Origin: a virus
Length of the DNA stretch: 30,836 bases
Direction: 5' to 3' (one strand)
Virus record (IMG/VR): IMGVR_UViG_3300044610_000022
Coordinates: 1 to 30,836 of that record
Below are positions 13,165-20,340 of this stretch, one piece after another (position 1 is the stretch's first letter; the number at the start of each line of letters is the position of its first letter). The notes under the pieces are model-generated. The model saw only the letters and a list, made by a program, of their open reading frames with translations. It did no database searches and had not been told where the DNA came from. The translations under genes were made by a program, and so were the position numbers.

Positions 13165-13208
13165 CCCTGATTGTTTATATTACTTTATTAATCCTAAATC
13201 TTGTTTCA

Positions 13209-13469
13209 CTAAATATTGAATCGCGTCAACGTTAATTTCACTTGAAAAATTTTTGTTTCGAAAATTTCCATTTTTACAAGCGATTTTTTAAATTTTAAAT
13301 TGTTATTCAATGCAATGATATAAACATTATCCCCGTTAACATCGAATTTCAATTTTTCAACTACCGCCCGCCCGCATATTGATTTATAATACTGAACGTT
13401 TTGTGACGTGTAAACCGCAGCAGTATTGATAATTAAGTTTGTTTGCAATAAATGTAATCTCGTTTTCAT
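13209..13469 (-). CDS. First gene of early operon, possibly frameshifted near its end
   Basis: The frame from the ATG at 13469 gives 86 residues (MKTRLHLLQTNLIINTAAVY..., NGDNVYIIALNNNLKF). After a run of six A (minus strand; 13284-13289) the reading frame ends in an unremarkable Lys/Phe-rich tail. One base back, another frame continues as IACKNGNFRNKNFSSEINVD and IQYLVKQDLGLIK, stopping at 13180; it looks more protein-like. So the intact product may be about 97 residues and end at 13180, through a natural or programmed frameshift or a homopolymer error. It is the first gene after the promoter at 13507-13537, where phages often place regulators or host takeover genes. No family recognised. 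Confidence 0.55.
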   Translation of the reverse strand: MKTRLHLLQTNLIINTAAVYTSQNVQYYKSICGRAVVEKLKFDVNGDNVYIIALNNNLKFKKSLVKMEIFETKIFQVKLTLTRFNI

Positions 13470-13506
13470 AACCTTTTTTTTAAATTTTTGCGCCTTATTG
13501 ACCTTA

Positions 13507-13537
13507 CAAATGTACGCAATTGTTTATAACTACCAAA
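13507..13537 (-). promoter_or_regulatory. Bacteroidota-type promoter of the early/replication operon
   Basis: Minus strand TTTG (13534-13537), 19 bases, TACATTTG (13507-13514): a full match to TTTG-N19-TAnnTTTG. The gene start at 13469 lies 37 bases beyond. It follows the terminator at 13612-13647, so it begins a new transcription unit. Confidence 0.82.
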
Positions 13538-13611
13538 CTTTTACACAATTATTTTTACTTTTTTTTTTGATTTATTTTTGAAAGCCTTATAAACAAAGGG
13601 AAGTAGGATGT

Positions 13612-13647
13612 AAAAAAACAAAGGGAGAACATCTCTGAACTCCCTTT
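13612..13647 (-). terminator. Strong intrinsic terminator after the exonuclease gene
   Basis: On the minus strand AAAGGGAG/CTCCCTTT (arms 13640-13647 and 13620-13627) form a perfect 8-bp stem with a 12-base loop, followed by G and seven T. It separates the late/lysis side from the early operon promoter. Confidence 0.88.
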
Positions 13648-13698
13648 CTTACCTAAACAAAACAGATTGACTTTACGAAAAAAGTTTTACTAAGGTAG

Positions 13699-14475
13699 CT
13701 ATTTTATATTACTACGAAGTTTAAATTGTAAATAACCAATGTAAGTTTTGTTATTAATAGTAAACTTCTTATTGCAAATCTTTCTATCTGAGCATTGCAT
13801 TCTGTGTTGAATAGTTCCTGCGGCAGTTGTGTACATACTTTTATAGTGTGGTAGATTTCCACAGTTAGGGCATTCAAACTTTTCTCCACCTCTCAATACC
13901 GCATAATTTACTTTTTGCTTTGTATATGGTTCTAATTTGTGGTAAACCTTTTCAAGTACAATAACATCCATATCGCAATACTCTACCATTCGTTTTAAAG
14001 CATCAGCATCTTTATTAAAAATAATAGCTTTCCACATATCCATACCTTCGTGCTTCAGCTTCGCACCAACTCCGAGAAATTTAGCAATATAATCTAACTT
14101 GTTTGAATTGAAATTAAACTGACTTTTAGCGTGTTTAAGAGTGTCTATAGATTGGTATTGAGGAAACATATCAATCTTATGTTTTAAGCATCTTGTACGC
14201 AGCCATTTTATATCGAATCTATCTCCATTATGCGCTACTATTTCATCTGCTTGATTTAATATTTTAACAAAATCTTTTAAAAGTTTTTTATCGCATTGGT
14301 TTTTATCCCAAGTTAAATTATGAACTTCATCTTTACCTTCCCATTTCCAACTCACGCAAATTATAGCACGTTCTTTTATAATGTCTTCTGGTTGTATTGT
14401 AAGATTGTAACCACTTCTCCAAAATATACCAATATTAAACGATGTTTCTATGTCAAAAAACAGACGTCTTCTCAT
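13699..14475 (-). CDS. DEDD-family 3'-5' exonuclease (DnaQ/RNase H-like)
   Basis: A 258-residue nuclease. Exo I: RLFFDIETSF at the N-terminus with the Asp-Glu pair. Exo II: VAHNGDRFDIKWL (about 81-93). Exo III: VEYCDMDVIVLEKVY (about 165) with the final Asp. The C-terminal 60 residues hold a zinc-ribbon-like set, FECPNCGN and later Cys in MQCSDRKICNKKF, an unusual appendage probably binding DNA. It may act as proofreading or repair nuclease or degrade host DNA. It is a single-gene unit between two intrinsic terminators (14488-14511 and 13612-13647), so a promoter probably lies inside or just after the endolysin gene, but I could not find a consensus one. Confidence 0.9.
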   Translation of the reverse strand: MRRRLFFDIETSFNIGIFWRSGYNLTIQPEDIIKERAIICVSWKWEGKDEVHNLTWDKNQCDKKLLKDFVKILNQADEIVAHNGDRFDIKWLRTRCLKHKIDMFPQYQSIDTLKHAKSQFNFNSNKLDYIAKFLGVGAKLKHEGMDMWKAIIFNKDADALKRMVEYCDMDVIVLEKVYHKLEPYTKQKVNYAVLRGGEKFECPNCGNLPHYKSMYTTAAGTIQHRMQCSDRKICNKKFTINNKTYIGYLQFKLRSNIK

Positions 14476-14487
14476 AATAAGTTTGAA

Positions 14488-14511
14488 TAAAAAAACCGAT
14501 GTTACTCGGTT
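14488..14511 (-). terminator. Intrinsic terminator after the endolysin
   Basis: Minus strand AACCGA/TCGGTT stem (arms 14506-14511 and 14494-14499) with a six-base loop, followed by T-rich sequence (14488-14493 and the end of the arm). It begins directly at the endolysin stop codon (14512) and ends the late operon. Confidence 0.85.
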
Positions 14512-14967
14512 CTATTTGCGTTTGTAAGGTATATAGGTAGATTTTCCGCCTTTCTTTATCATTCGTAAGACTTGCTTACGATTGTGTCCTTCTCGGTAGG
14601 ATATGTGAAACCACGCTGCCTCAGTATCATTTCCTGCTTCGTAAATCAATTGGTCGAAAACAACGTTGTCTATAATCCACTCGAACAAATCTCTATCGTG
14701 TAAATCTAAATCTATTGCTGCTCCATTCAATGCACAATGTTGTGAATTTAATGCCCCACCAATACGCTTATTTAAAGCAACAGAACGATAACCACTATTA
14801 ACTCTAATTGGCTTTCCTAAATGCTCTCTAATAGGCTCAAAACAATTAATAGCCAATGCCATAGCTTTAGCAAGTTGCCCAGAGTTCATCGAGTTGCTTA
14901 TTCCGTAGTTTGTAGCAGCATCTGAACGCTCAAACTCTGCTCTACTTAAATGCTTACTTAACTGCAT
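14512..14967 (-). CDS. Endolysin: M15-family peptidase
   Basis: From the ATG at 14967 the protein has 151 residues and the layout of phage M15 (D-Ala-D-Ala carboxypeptidase-like, VanY/M15A) lysins: LSRAEFERSDAA, IRVNSGYRSVALNKRIGG, SQHCALNGAAIDLDL and WFHISY. The His in SQH, Asp in AIDLD and His in WFHIS are the zinc ligands. It cleaves peptidoglycan cross-links at lysis. There is no signal peptide, so it needs the holin candidates encoded just upstream. The 14967 start is 16 bases after the upstream stop and matches the usual N-terminus; an in-frame ATG at 15024 would overlap that gene by 41 bases. Confidence 0.9.
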   Translation of the reverse strand: MQLSKHLSRAEFERSDAATNYGISNSMNSGQLAKAMALAINCFEPIREHLGKPIRVNSGYRSVALNKRIGGALNSQHCALNGAAIDLDLHDRDLFEWIIDNVVFDQLIYEAGNDTEAAWFHISYREGHNRKQVLRMIKKGGKSTYIPYKRK

Positions 14968-14983
14968 ATTACTATTAGGTAAG

Positions 14984-15184
14984 TTACTCTTTAGTAAGTT
15001 GTGATAGTGTAGCCGTAACTCCACCGATTGCTAACAAATAACTACTCGCCGTAATTAATGCTGCGGGTAAAGCTACAGGTGCTGCGATTATAGCTGCTCC
15101 TACTGCTCCTGCAATGATACCTACTCTTTGTACTTTCTTCCAAAACTTAGGAGTTTTAGACTGCCATCTTTCTTTTAGTTCCAT
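14984..15184 (-). CDS. Holin candidate (66 aa)
   Basis: A 66-residue protein with a basic N-terminus (MELKERWQSKTPKFWKKVQR) and two hydrophobic segments, VGIIAGAVGAAIIAAPVAL and LITASSYLLAIGGVTATL, separated by a Pro-containing turn. Small size, two helices and position immediately before the endolysin fit a holin that opens the inner membrane. The overlap with the upstream membrane gene is 29 bases. Assignment rests on topology and context. Confidence 0.75.
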   Translation of the reverse strand: MELKERWQSKTPKFWKKVQRVGIIAGAVGAAIIAAPVALPAALITASSYLLAIGGVTATLSQLTKE

Positions 15185-15431
15185 ATTTCTTTTTATCAGG
15201 TAAAATACCTACCATTAATTCGCTAAATTGTATATGTTTATCTAATTGTCTTTTGCTTGTTTGTATTCTATCTTCTAAGCAATCGTACAACTTTAACTCT
15301 ACTCTTTCAAGTTTAGATTCTAAAACCTCAAACCTTTTAGTAAAAAAGCTATACATTAAGAATATTACTAATACTAAAACACCTATTACTCCGTGTTTCT
15401 TTATAGCTTCTATTATAGGTATTAGTGCCAT
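15156..15431 (-). CDS. Small membrane/coiled-coil lysis protein (XhlA/BhlA-like)
   Basis: A 91-residue protein with one N-terminal membrane helix (GVIGVLVLVIFLMYSFF, about 14-30) followed by a coiled coil (KRFEVLESKLERVELKLYD). This is the shape of XhlA/BhlA-type holin accessory proteins or an inner-membrane spanin, though no lipoprotein partner is visible. It is the first of three lysis-type genes in a row. Whether it or the next gene is the true holin cannot be told. Confidence 0.65.
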   Translation of the reverse strand: MALIPIIEAIKKHGVIGVLVLVIFLMYSFFTKRFEVLESKLERVELKLYDCLEDRIQTSKRQLDKHIQFSELMVGILPDKKKYGTKRKMAV

Positions 15432-15439
15432 TTGTAAAA

Positions 15440-15685
15440 TTAATTTATTAGTGGGAATGGTGGTGTAGTAACTTCAAAATCTGTAGGATTCCCTAATACT
15501 ACCTTCAATGATTCATCAAATCTGATGTAGTAAAAGATAGGTGTATCTAATTCAGCAGTCTGATATTCTACCCAATTCTGTGTAATATCATTAGGTGAAA
15601 CAGGAATCCCATAGTAACTATCACAAGCCTCTCTCGCATCAATTGCTTCTTGCTCTGTCGTGTATTTATATCCGTTTACTTCCAT
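15440..15685 (-). CDS. Small hypothetical virion-associated protein (81 aa)
   Basis: An 81-residue acidic, Tyr-rich protein (YKYTTEQEAIDAREACDSYY) resembling small proteins that accompany tail fibre genes in flavobacterial phages. Its ATG shares one base with the stop of the larger adhesin-like gene. No enzymatic motif. A role in the tail tip or fibre assembly is inferred from position only. Confidence 0.6.
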   Translation of the reverse strand: MEVNGYKYTTEQEAIDAREACDSYYGIPVSPNDITQNWVEYQTAELDTPIFYYIRFDESLKVVLGNPTDFEVTTPPFPLIN

Positions 15686-16515
15686 TAGTATATTGAATAG
15701 AATGTATTGATGTTAGTAGATATTCCAGAATTGTCAGATAACTTAGAAGTGCCTGAATATATAATCACCTCAGACATACCCCATCCTGAAGGAAGATTAT
15801 TCCCAGCAGTCCTTGCAAGTAAATACAATCCAGTTGAATTTGTTGTATTATGCGGCTCATTAGACATTAACAAAACATTATTTTCATATACGGTATTTCC
15901 GCTTGAAGTTTCGTGAATATTGACTAAGTTCAAACCATTTGGCAAAGCAGATGCAGTTGTAGTTGCCGTTGTATCATAATATCTATTAGTTCCATCTCCA
16001 GCCCTTGATGGAAAATGTTGATTTGTATCAGAACCACCTGACATCATAGCGATAACCCCTTTAGTTGTATCTACTTTTAAAGTGACAAAAATACTATTTG
16101 TAGTTCCATTTAAAGACAAAGTATTATTGAATAAAAATGAACTACCATCTGTTTCAAAATATGGTTTAGTATTAACTTTTAATACAGTGCCCGAATTAAC
16201 TATTTTAGGCTGACTTAGTGCTGTACTTTGAGCAATATCTATAGTATTACCACTTTGGTCGTATAGCTTAGTTATAAATCCATTCCCTGCCCCTACAAAT
16301 GTAGTAAGTGCAGATTCATCTAATACATTGCTTCCGTCATATCCTATGTCTTGCTCAGTATTATCACTTGAACGTCTTACTCTAATAAGTGAGCCAGTGT
16401 ATGTAGAAGATAATCTTCTTGCAGCAGAATAACCTGCCGCAGCACCTGAGTAGGTGTCAAGCAATCCTGTGAATGCAGGAATACTTGGCTGCACTAAATA
16501 TGGATTGATTATCAT
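15685..16515 (-). CDS. Arabinofuranosidase B-like / LamG-type adhesin domain protein
   Basis: A 276-residue protein. The N-terminal half (LLDTYSGAAAGYSAARRLSS, GSLIRVRRSSDNTEQDIGYD, FVGAGNGFITKLYDQSGN) closely follows the catalytic-domain fold of alpha-L-arabinofuranosidase B. The C-terminal half is a concanavalin-like beta sandwich rich in Thr, Ser, Asn and Gly. In phages of this host group such proteins are virion parts that probably bind, and perhaps trim, surface glycans. It lies between fibre-like and lysis genes. I cannot say whether it is catalytically active. Confidence 0.72.
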   Translation of the reverse strand: MIINPYLVQPSIPAFTGLLDTYSGAAAGYSAARRLSSTYTGSLIRVRRSSDNTEQDIGYDGSNVLDESALTTFVGAGNGFITKLYDQSGNTIDIAQSTALSQPKIVNSGTVLKVNTKPYFETDGSSFLFNNTLSLNGTTNSIFVTLKVDTTKGVIAMMSGGSDTNQHFPSRAGDGTNRYYDTTATTTASALPNGLNLVNIHETSSGNTVYENNVLLMSNEPHNTTNSTGLYLLARTAGNNLPSGWGMSEVIIYSGTSKLSDNSGISTNINTFYSIY

Positions 16516-17018
16516 ACTCTTGTCCCTATGATAGTAACTTTCAAACCTTTCGCAGTTCCATCACCAATTTGGTCGATATCAATAGTTATCTCAGCATCAT
16601 CTGCTAGTGCAGTGTCAGAAATAACCGCTGGTGTTGCAGCAGTTGTAGATGTCTTTTCAGTATTGTCAATTGTCAGCTTTGTAGATAGGATAGTTGTACC
16701 ACCTTCATTGATGTCAACCGTGAAGATACTACCTGATGCTTGAGCAGTTGAAAGAGATGCACGAACCGCAGTAACCGTCATAGCGTAAGGCATTCTGAAA
16801 GTAACTTTTGCAGTACCCGTTGTAAGTGCTGTAGTTTCATCTGATGCAGCTACTTGCACCTCAGTAGGCAAACCACTCTGAGCAAATGTCTTAACGTTTG
16901 CACCTGTAACTCTTTTAGTAACGTACGATGCACCGCTAACCTCAGATATAACCATTAAATCCGTAGCTGCAAGTGCTGCGCCTTTAGCCGTTAGTTCACT
17001 TATTTTCTTTTCTGCCAT
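16512..17018 (-). CDS. Tail fibre or decoration-like structural protein
   Basis: A 168-residue protein beginning AEKKISELTAKGAALAATD and YVTKRVTGANVKTF, the common N-terminal pattern of phage fibre or minor structural proteins (kISELt...dl...i...). The C-terminal 110 residues form a Thr/Ala-rich beta sandwich (VTFRMPYAMTVTAVRASLST, GTTILSTKLTID). It overlaps the arabinofuranosidase-like gene by 4 bases, so the two may be parts of one receptor-binding device. The lack of Cys and the composition fit an exposed virion protein. Confidence 0.65.
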   Translation of the reverse strand: MAEKKISELTAKGAALAATDLMVISEVSGASYVTKRVTGANVKTFAQSGLPTEVQVAASDETTALTTGTAKVTFRMPYAMTVTAVRASLSTAQASGSIFTVDINEGGTTILSTKLTIDNTEKTSTTAATPAVISDTALADDAEITIDIDQIGDGTAKGLKVTIIGTRV

Positions 17019-17028
17019 TTTGTATTTT

Positions 17029-17253
17029 TTATCGTTCTAGTAATGTTTCGCCTGAATAAGAAACGTCGTAAACTGCTCCAAATCCACCGCTATTAAATAA
17101 TGTCTCGTCTATAAGAAAGTCCTCTGCTTCTGTAACAAAGAAATCAGAATTCTCAGCAATTAGGTTTGTAGTCTCTAAACCACCGCTGCTTCCATCTGCA
17201 CCCCAACTAATCGTGTTAAGAACGCCTTGTCCCCATCCTATTGTGTTCGCCAT
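17029..17253 (-). CDS. Small Gly-rich structural protein (74 aa)
   Basis: A 74-residue protein starting MANTIGWGQGVLNTISWGAD and containing acidic Phe-rich stretches (FFVTEAEDFLIDETLF). The Trp-Gly repeat start is one I recall from flavobacterial phage genes next to fibre proteins. No function known; probably a virion or assembly component. Upstream it overlaps a 35-codon frame. Confidence 0.6.
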   Translation of the reverse strand: MANTIGWGQGVLNTISWGADGSSGGLETTNLIAENSDFFVTEAEDFLIDETLFNSGGFGAVYDVSYSGETLLER

Positions 17254-17323
17254 CTTTCTCTACTTTCTTTAAGTATAACTTTAACTTTTGTATATTGTTT
17301 TCTTTTACCTTGTACTTCTTCAT
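17216..17323 (-). CDS. Very small basic protein (35 aa)
   Basis: The ATG at 17323 overlaps the stop of the connector gene as ATGA and opens 35 codons: MKKYKVKENNIQKLKLYLKK then a basic tail. It fills an otherwise empty 66-base gap but overlaps the next gene by 38 bases. The overlap arrangement is the main support. Confidence 0.45.
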   Translation of the reverse strand: MKKYKVKENNIQKLKLYLKKVEKDGEHNRMGTRRS

Positions 17324-18054
17324 AAATACCACCCATTTAAGTTATTCTCTCCTCGTGGGTACATATCACCGTTTGAATTAGAATTATACTCTGGGAAAGA
17401 TGCCGTGTTAAAATTAATGTAGTCAACAAATCTTTGCGTATAGTGTTGTGCTATTTGTCTTTGCTTTTCTACTAAGAAATCTACTTCGTTTTTTTCTACT
17501 GTAGTAGCGTTTTCGGAATCGTGTTTATATACTCCTTTGTTAGCGATTGTATAAGCTGCAAAAGGCAAATATTCTACCATTGCCCAATGTATAAGCATAG
17601 GCTTTATATAGTCAATTAAAAGATTGTTATACGCACTTGGTATTGTATAGATTGAACTGATTGTTACCGCTCCATTTGTACCACCTGCTACCGTTGCAGT
17701 ATTTCCAACTTTATAACCCGTTCCTGCCGTGTTTATTGTAGCGTTTGTAATTAACCCTGCCGCAGCAGTAATATTTAATTTTAAACCCGTTCCCGTTGCG
17801 CTTGTTGTACTTCTGTCTGTTCCCGTTGTATAGCCTGTTCCTTGATTTGTTACAGTTATTGCCGTTGGAATTCCTGACGTAGCTAAAGTAATTTCAGCTT
17901 TGATTCTATTCAACAAGTCTGTACCTAACATAGTTTGTATGTGTACATCCTGAGATATTTTGATAAACTGAATAAATTTATCTGTATCTACATTACCATT
18001 TACCGCAGTAAATTTAACTAAGTCTGTTCTTGATATTAAAAGTGCTTCCGCCAT
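17320..18054 (-). CDS. Head-tail connector-like protein with an inserted GTGY-repeat domain
   Basis: A 244-residue protein. Residues 1-55 (LLISRTDLVKFTAVNGNVDT, FIKISQDVHIQTMLGTDLL) and 138-244 (AYNNLLIDYIKPMLIHWAMV, then YTIANKGVYKH and a long helix) form the helical adaptor of DUF6712-like connector proteins. Between them sits a beta-rich insert of about 80 residues with two copies of a GTGY motif (VTNQGTGYTTG and NTAGTGYKVGNTATV). It binds below the portal to join the head to the tail, judging by its place right after the portal gene (one-base overlap). The insert may decorate the neck. Confidence 0.72.
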   Translation of the reverse strand: MAEALLISRTDLVKFTAVNGNVDTDKFIQFIKISQDVHIQTMLGTDLLNRIKAEITLATSGIPTAITVTNQGTGYTTGTDRSTTSATGTGLKLNITAAAGLITNATINTAGTGYKVGNTATVAGGTNGAVTISSIYTIPSAYNNLLIDYIKPMLIHWAMVEYLPFAAYTIANKGVYKHDSENATTVEKNEVDFLVEKQRQIAQHYTQRFVDYINFNTASFPEYNSNSNGDMYPRGENNLNGWYL

Positions 18055-19928
18055 TATTTTCCGTAATTAGGGTGGTGTCCGTTGTTAGGCATATCTATAG
18101 GTGCTACTTTGCTTTGTGCGTTTCCTGTAGGTCGTGGGGTGTATGATTTAGGAATAGAGTTTACTTCCTCAGATGAACTTAAAGACTTATCCTCTACATA
18201 CTTTCCGTCTTTTTGCTTAAGTTTATAAAGAACCTCATTCCAATAGTGAGAACAATTAACTCCACCTTTGAATTTAAACAAATCGTAAGGCTGCCCTTTA
18301 TGTCCTAACTCTTTATTTACTCCAGCTCTACTTGCTTTGTCGATGTCTTCTAAACGATATACTACTCCGTTTGCAGTACGTGCCATCATTTTCTTACAGA
18401 AATCCCTTGAATTAGGCTTGGAATAACGCTCTGAATATTCATATCGAACCTTGTAAACAGATTTGTCTAAGTTAGATTCTCTACTTGGCTCTGATTTAAT
18501 TACAGATGCTAAACGTGCTAATACGCTTTTCTTTGGATTTAAAGCATTATTTACCCATTCCTCTGTACTTATGTTATCCGCCTTTACTTCACGCTCTGTA
18601 ACGCGCTCCCATTCGTCTCCTAATACTTCTCCTGCTAAGTCGTTTAATAGAACTTCTAACTCTTCATCCGTAGCTTCTGAACTTAAAGCAGCAGGTGTTA
18701 AATCAGAACCGCCTGATTCAGCAGGTAAACCAACTAAAGAACGAATCTCGTTAGGTGTCATAGATTCTAATACCTTATTTGCTACCAATGGAGAAAGTGA
18801 ATTGATACCTTCGATAACTTTATTAGATGTTTCGCTATTAGTTAAATCTCCATCTACATCTAAAGGGTTTAATCCTACAAATTCTAAGTCTAAAGAGACA
18901 TCGTTATAAGCTAAAATCTTATCTATAGAATTTAATAACGTTTCTTGCTTTGGTCGAATAACCATATTTTCAAATAAGATAGCTGAATTTCTCAACTCAT
19001 CCGCATTTGAACTAAAGCCATTTGTTGAAGCAATACCAAAAAGTAGAGGGCTTGTAACGTTATGTGATAACATAATCTTACGCATACATTCCTCACTTAA
19101 CTGATTGTATAAATCGGGAGCATTGTCTACCGGTATAGAGTCTATTGTAGTCTTACTTTCAGCGTTGTTATTAAATGCTACGATTACTCGTTGACCATTT
19201 GCGCCTGTAAGTTTAGACATAACCTTAGAAGAGATAATATCTTGCTCCTCTGGGGTTGGTTGTCCATTATTGAAGTTTACTACCGTGCGAGAACTAAAAG
19301 AAGACTGAACCTCAGAAATTAAATAACTTGATATCTCTTCTTCTAATACTGCGTAAGGTATACCACCTTGATAATCTACATAGCTAAAGTATTTCATCCC
19401 TACCGAATAAGGCTGAATGAACATTATTTCTACTTGCTCATTACCGAATCCAAATGCAGGAATTCTTTTAGGTGCGTAGTTTCTTAAATCTTCCCAATTA
19501 TCTGAATAATAGTAGGCTTCGATTTGTCCGTCTTTATTGCACTTCTCAGGTGCTAAAAGATGTACAGGAATATGATATGCCTTTAATACTTTGCTTCTAT
19601 CCTTAGAATAATGTACTTGAAACGCTGCTTGTCCTAACATCTCAAAATCTAATACTACTTTACGCATATCATCTGCGTTAATCATAGCCATCATTTGAGC
19701 GTACTCGTTAGGCTTTCTTGAAGCATCTACTGCGCTTAAACCTTTGCCATATACCAAACGGCTAATATTGTTTATAATAGCATTGTTGGTAGTTGAGTTT
19801 TTATATCTATCAATTAAGAACTGATAGTAAGAGTTATTTTCTCCATACGTTACCCACTCATTCTTCTTTGATTCCTCAATGACTGGCGCTTCGTATTTTG
19901 CTAAATTTAAGATGTGTAGATTACTCAT
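18054..19928 (-). CDS. Portal protein with MuF-like C-terminal region
   Basis: A 624-residue portal: WVTYGENNSYYQFLIDRYKN and NAIINNISRLVYGKGL at the start, and PLLFGIASTNGFSSNADELR with LLNSIDKILAYN in the stem/crown part (about 300-350), typical of siphophage portals. After about residue 400 there is an acidic linker, then a domain with SRDFCKKMMAR (about 515), DIDKASRAGVN and FKGGVNCSHYW (about 560). This pattern resembles the C-terminus of Mu gpF-like minor head proteins. The fusion would place a MuF-like part on the portal ring. The end is Pro/Asn-rich and disordered. It overlaps the upstream gene by 8 bases. Confidence 0.9.
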   Translation of the reverse strand: MSNLHILNLAKYEAPVIEESKKNEWVTYGENNSYYQFLIDRYKNSTTNNAIINNISRLVYGKGLSAVDASRKPNEYAQMMAMINADDMRKVVLDFEMLGQAAFQVHYSKDRSKVLKAYHIPVHLLAPEKCNKDGQIEAYYYSDNWEDLRNYAPKRIPAFGFGNEQVEIMFIQPYSVGMKYFSYVDYQGGIPYAVLEEEISSYLISEVQSSFSSRTVVNFNNGQPTPEEQDIISSKVMSKLTGANGQRVIVAFNNNAESKTTIDSIPVDNAPDLYNQLSEECMRKIMLSHNVTSPLLFGIASTNGFSSNADELRNSAILFENMVIRPKQETLLNSIDKILAYNDVSLDLEFVGLNPLDVDGDLTNSETSNKVIEGINSLSPLVANKVLESMTPNEIRSLVGLPAESGGSDLTPAALSSEATDEELEVLLNDLAGEVLGDEWERVTEREVKADNISTEEWVNNALNPKKSVLARLASVIKSEPSRESNLDKSVYKVRYEYSERYSKPNSRDFCKKMMARTANGVVYRLEDIDKASRAGVNKELGHKGQPYDLFKFKGGVNCSHYWNEVLYKLKQKDGKYVEDKSLSSSEEVNSIPKSYTPRPTGNAQSKVAPIDMPNNGHHPNYGK

Positions 19929-20253
19929 AAATTATAAAGTCGTTTGTTGTGGTCGAACTTACATACTGACCATTGTTTACGCTAAATGATACCAAAGGCT
20001 GATTAGTACAAAATATCTTGTCTTTAAATACTATATCACTTCCGTTTTTTAATACCAACATATAGAAATGATTTTCAACTAAATCAAATATAGCCTCTAT
20101 AGTGTGGTAATATTCACCTACCGTAGAATCGATTATAGTTACAACCTGCGTATCATTTGTTTGCTCGTCAGTTAACTCCAAAGTATCATAGCTTTCCTCT
20201 CGTGGAATGAAGCTAATAATTTGGCTTGTAGCTGATACATTTAATACTATCAT
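19921..20253 (-). CDS. Small beta-rich structural protein (110 aa)
   Basis: A 110-residue all-beta protein (LELTDEQTNDTQVVTIIDST, FYMLVLKNGSDIVFKDKIFC). I recall similar proteins between the tail tube and portal genes of flavobacterial phages; function unknown, perhaps a virion decoration or tail component. It follows a terminator (20287-20315), so it and the portal may be transcribed at a lower level by read-through. It overlaps the portal start by 8 bases. Confidence 0.65.
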   Translation of the reverse strand: MIVLNVSATSQIISFIPREESYDTLELTDEQTNDTQVVTIIDSTVGEYYHTIEAIFDLVENHFYMLVLKNGSDIVFKDKIFCTNQPLVSFSVNNGQYVSSTTTNDFIIYE

Positions 20254-20286
20254 ACTATATTAACTTAAACACTTCGATATTGTTTT

Positions 20287-20315
20287 AAAAAAGAAAAGGG
20301 TAACCGAAGCTACCC
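20287..20315 (-). terminator. Intrinsic terminator with UUCG tetraloop
   Basis: Minus strand GGGTAGC, TTCG, GTTACCC (arms 20309-20315 and 20298-20304, one G-U pair) is capped by the very stable UUCG tetraloop and followed by TTTTCTTTTTT. It lies just after the tail-tube-like gene. Confidence 0.88.
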
Positions 20316-20340
20316 TAATCCAACTATTATGAAAGAAAAA

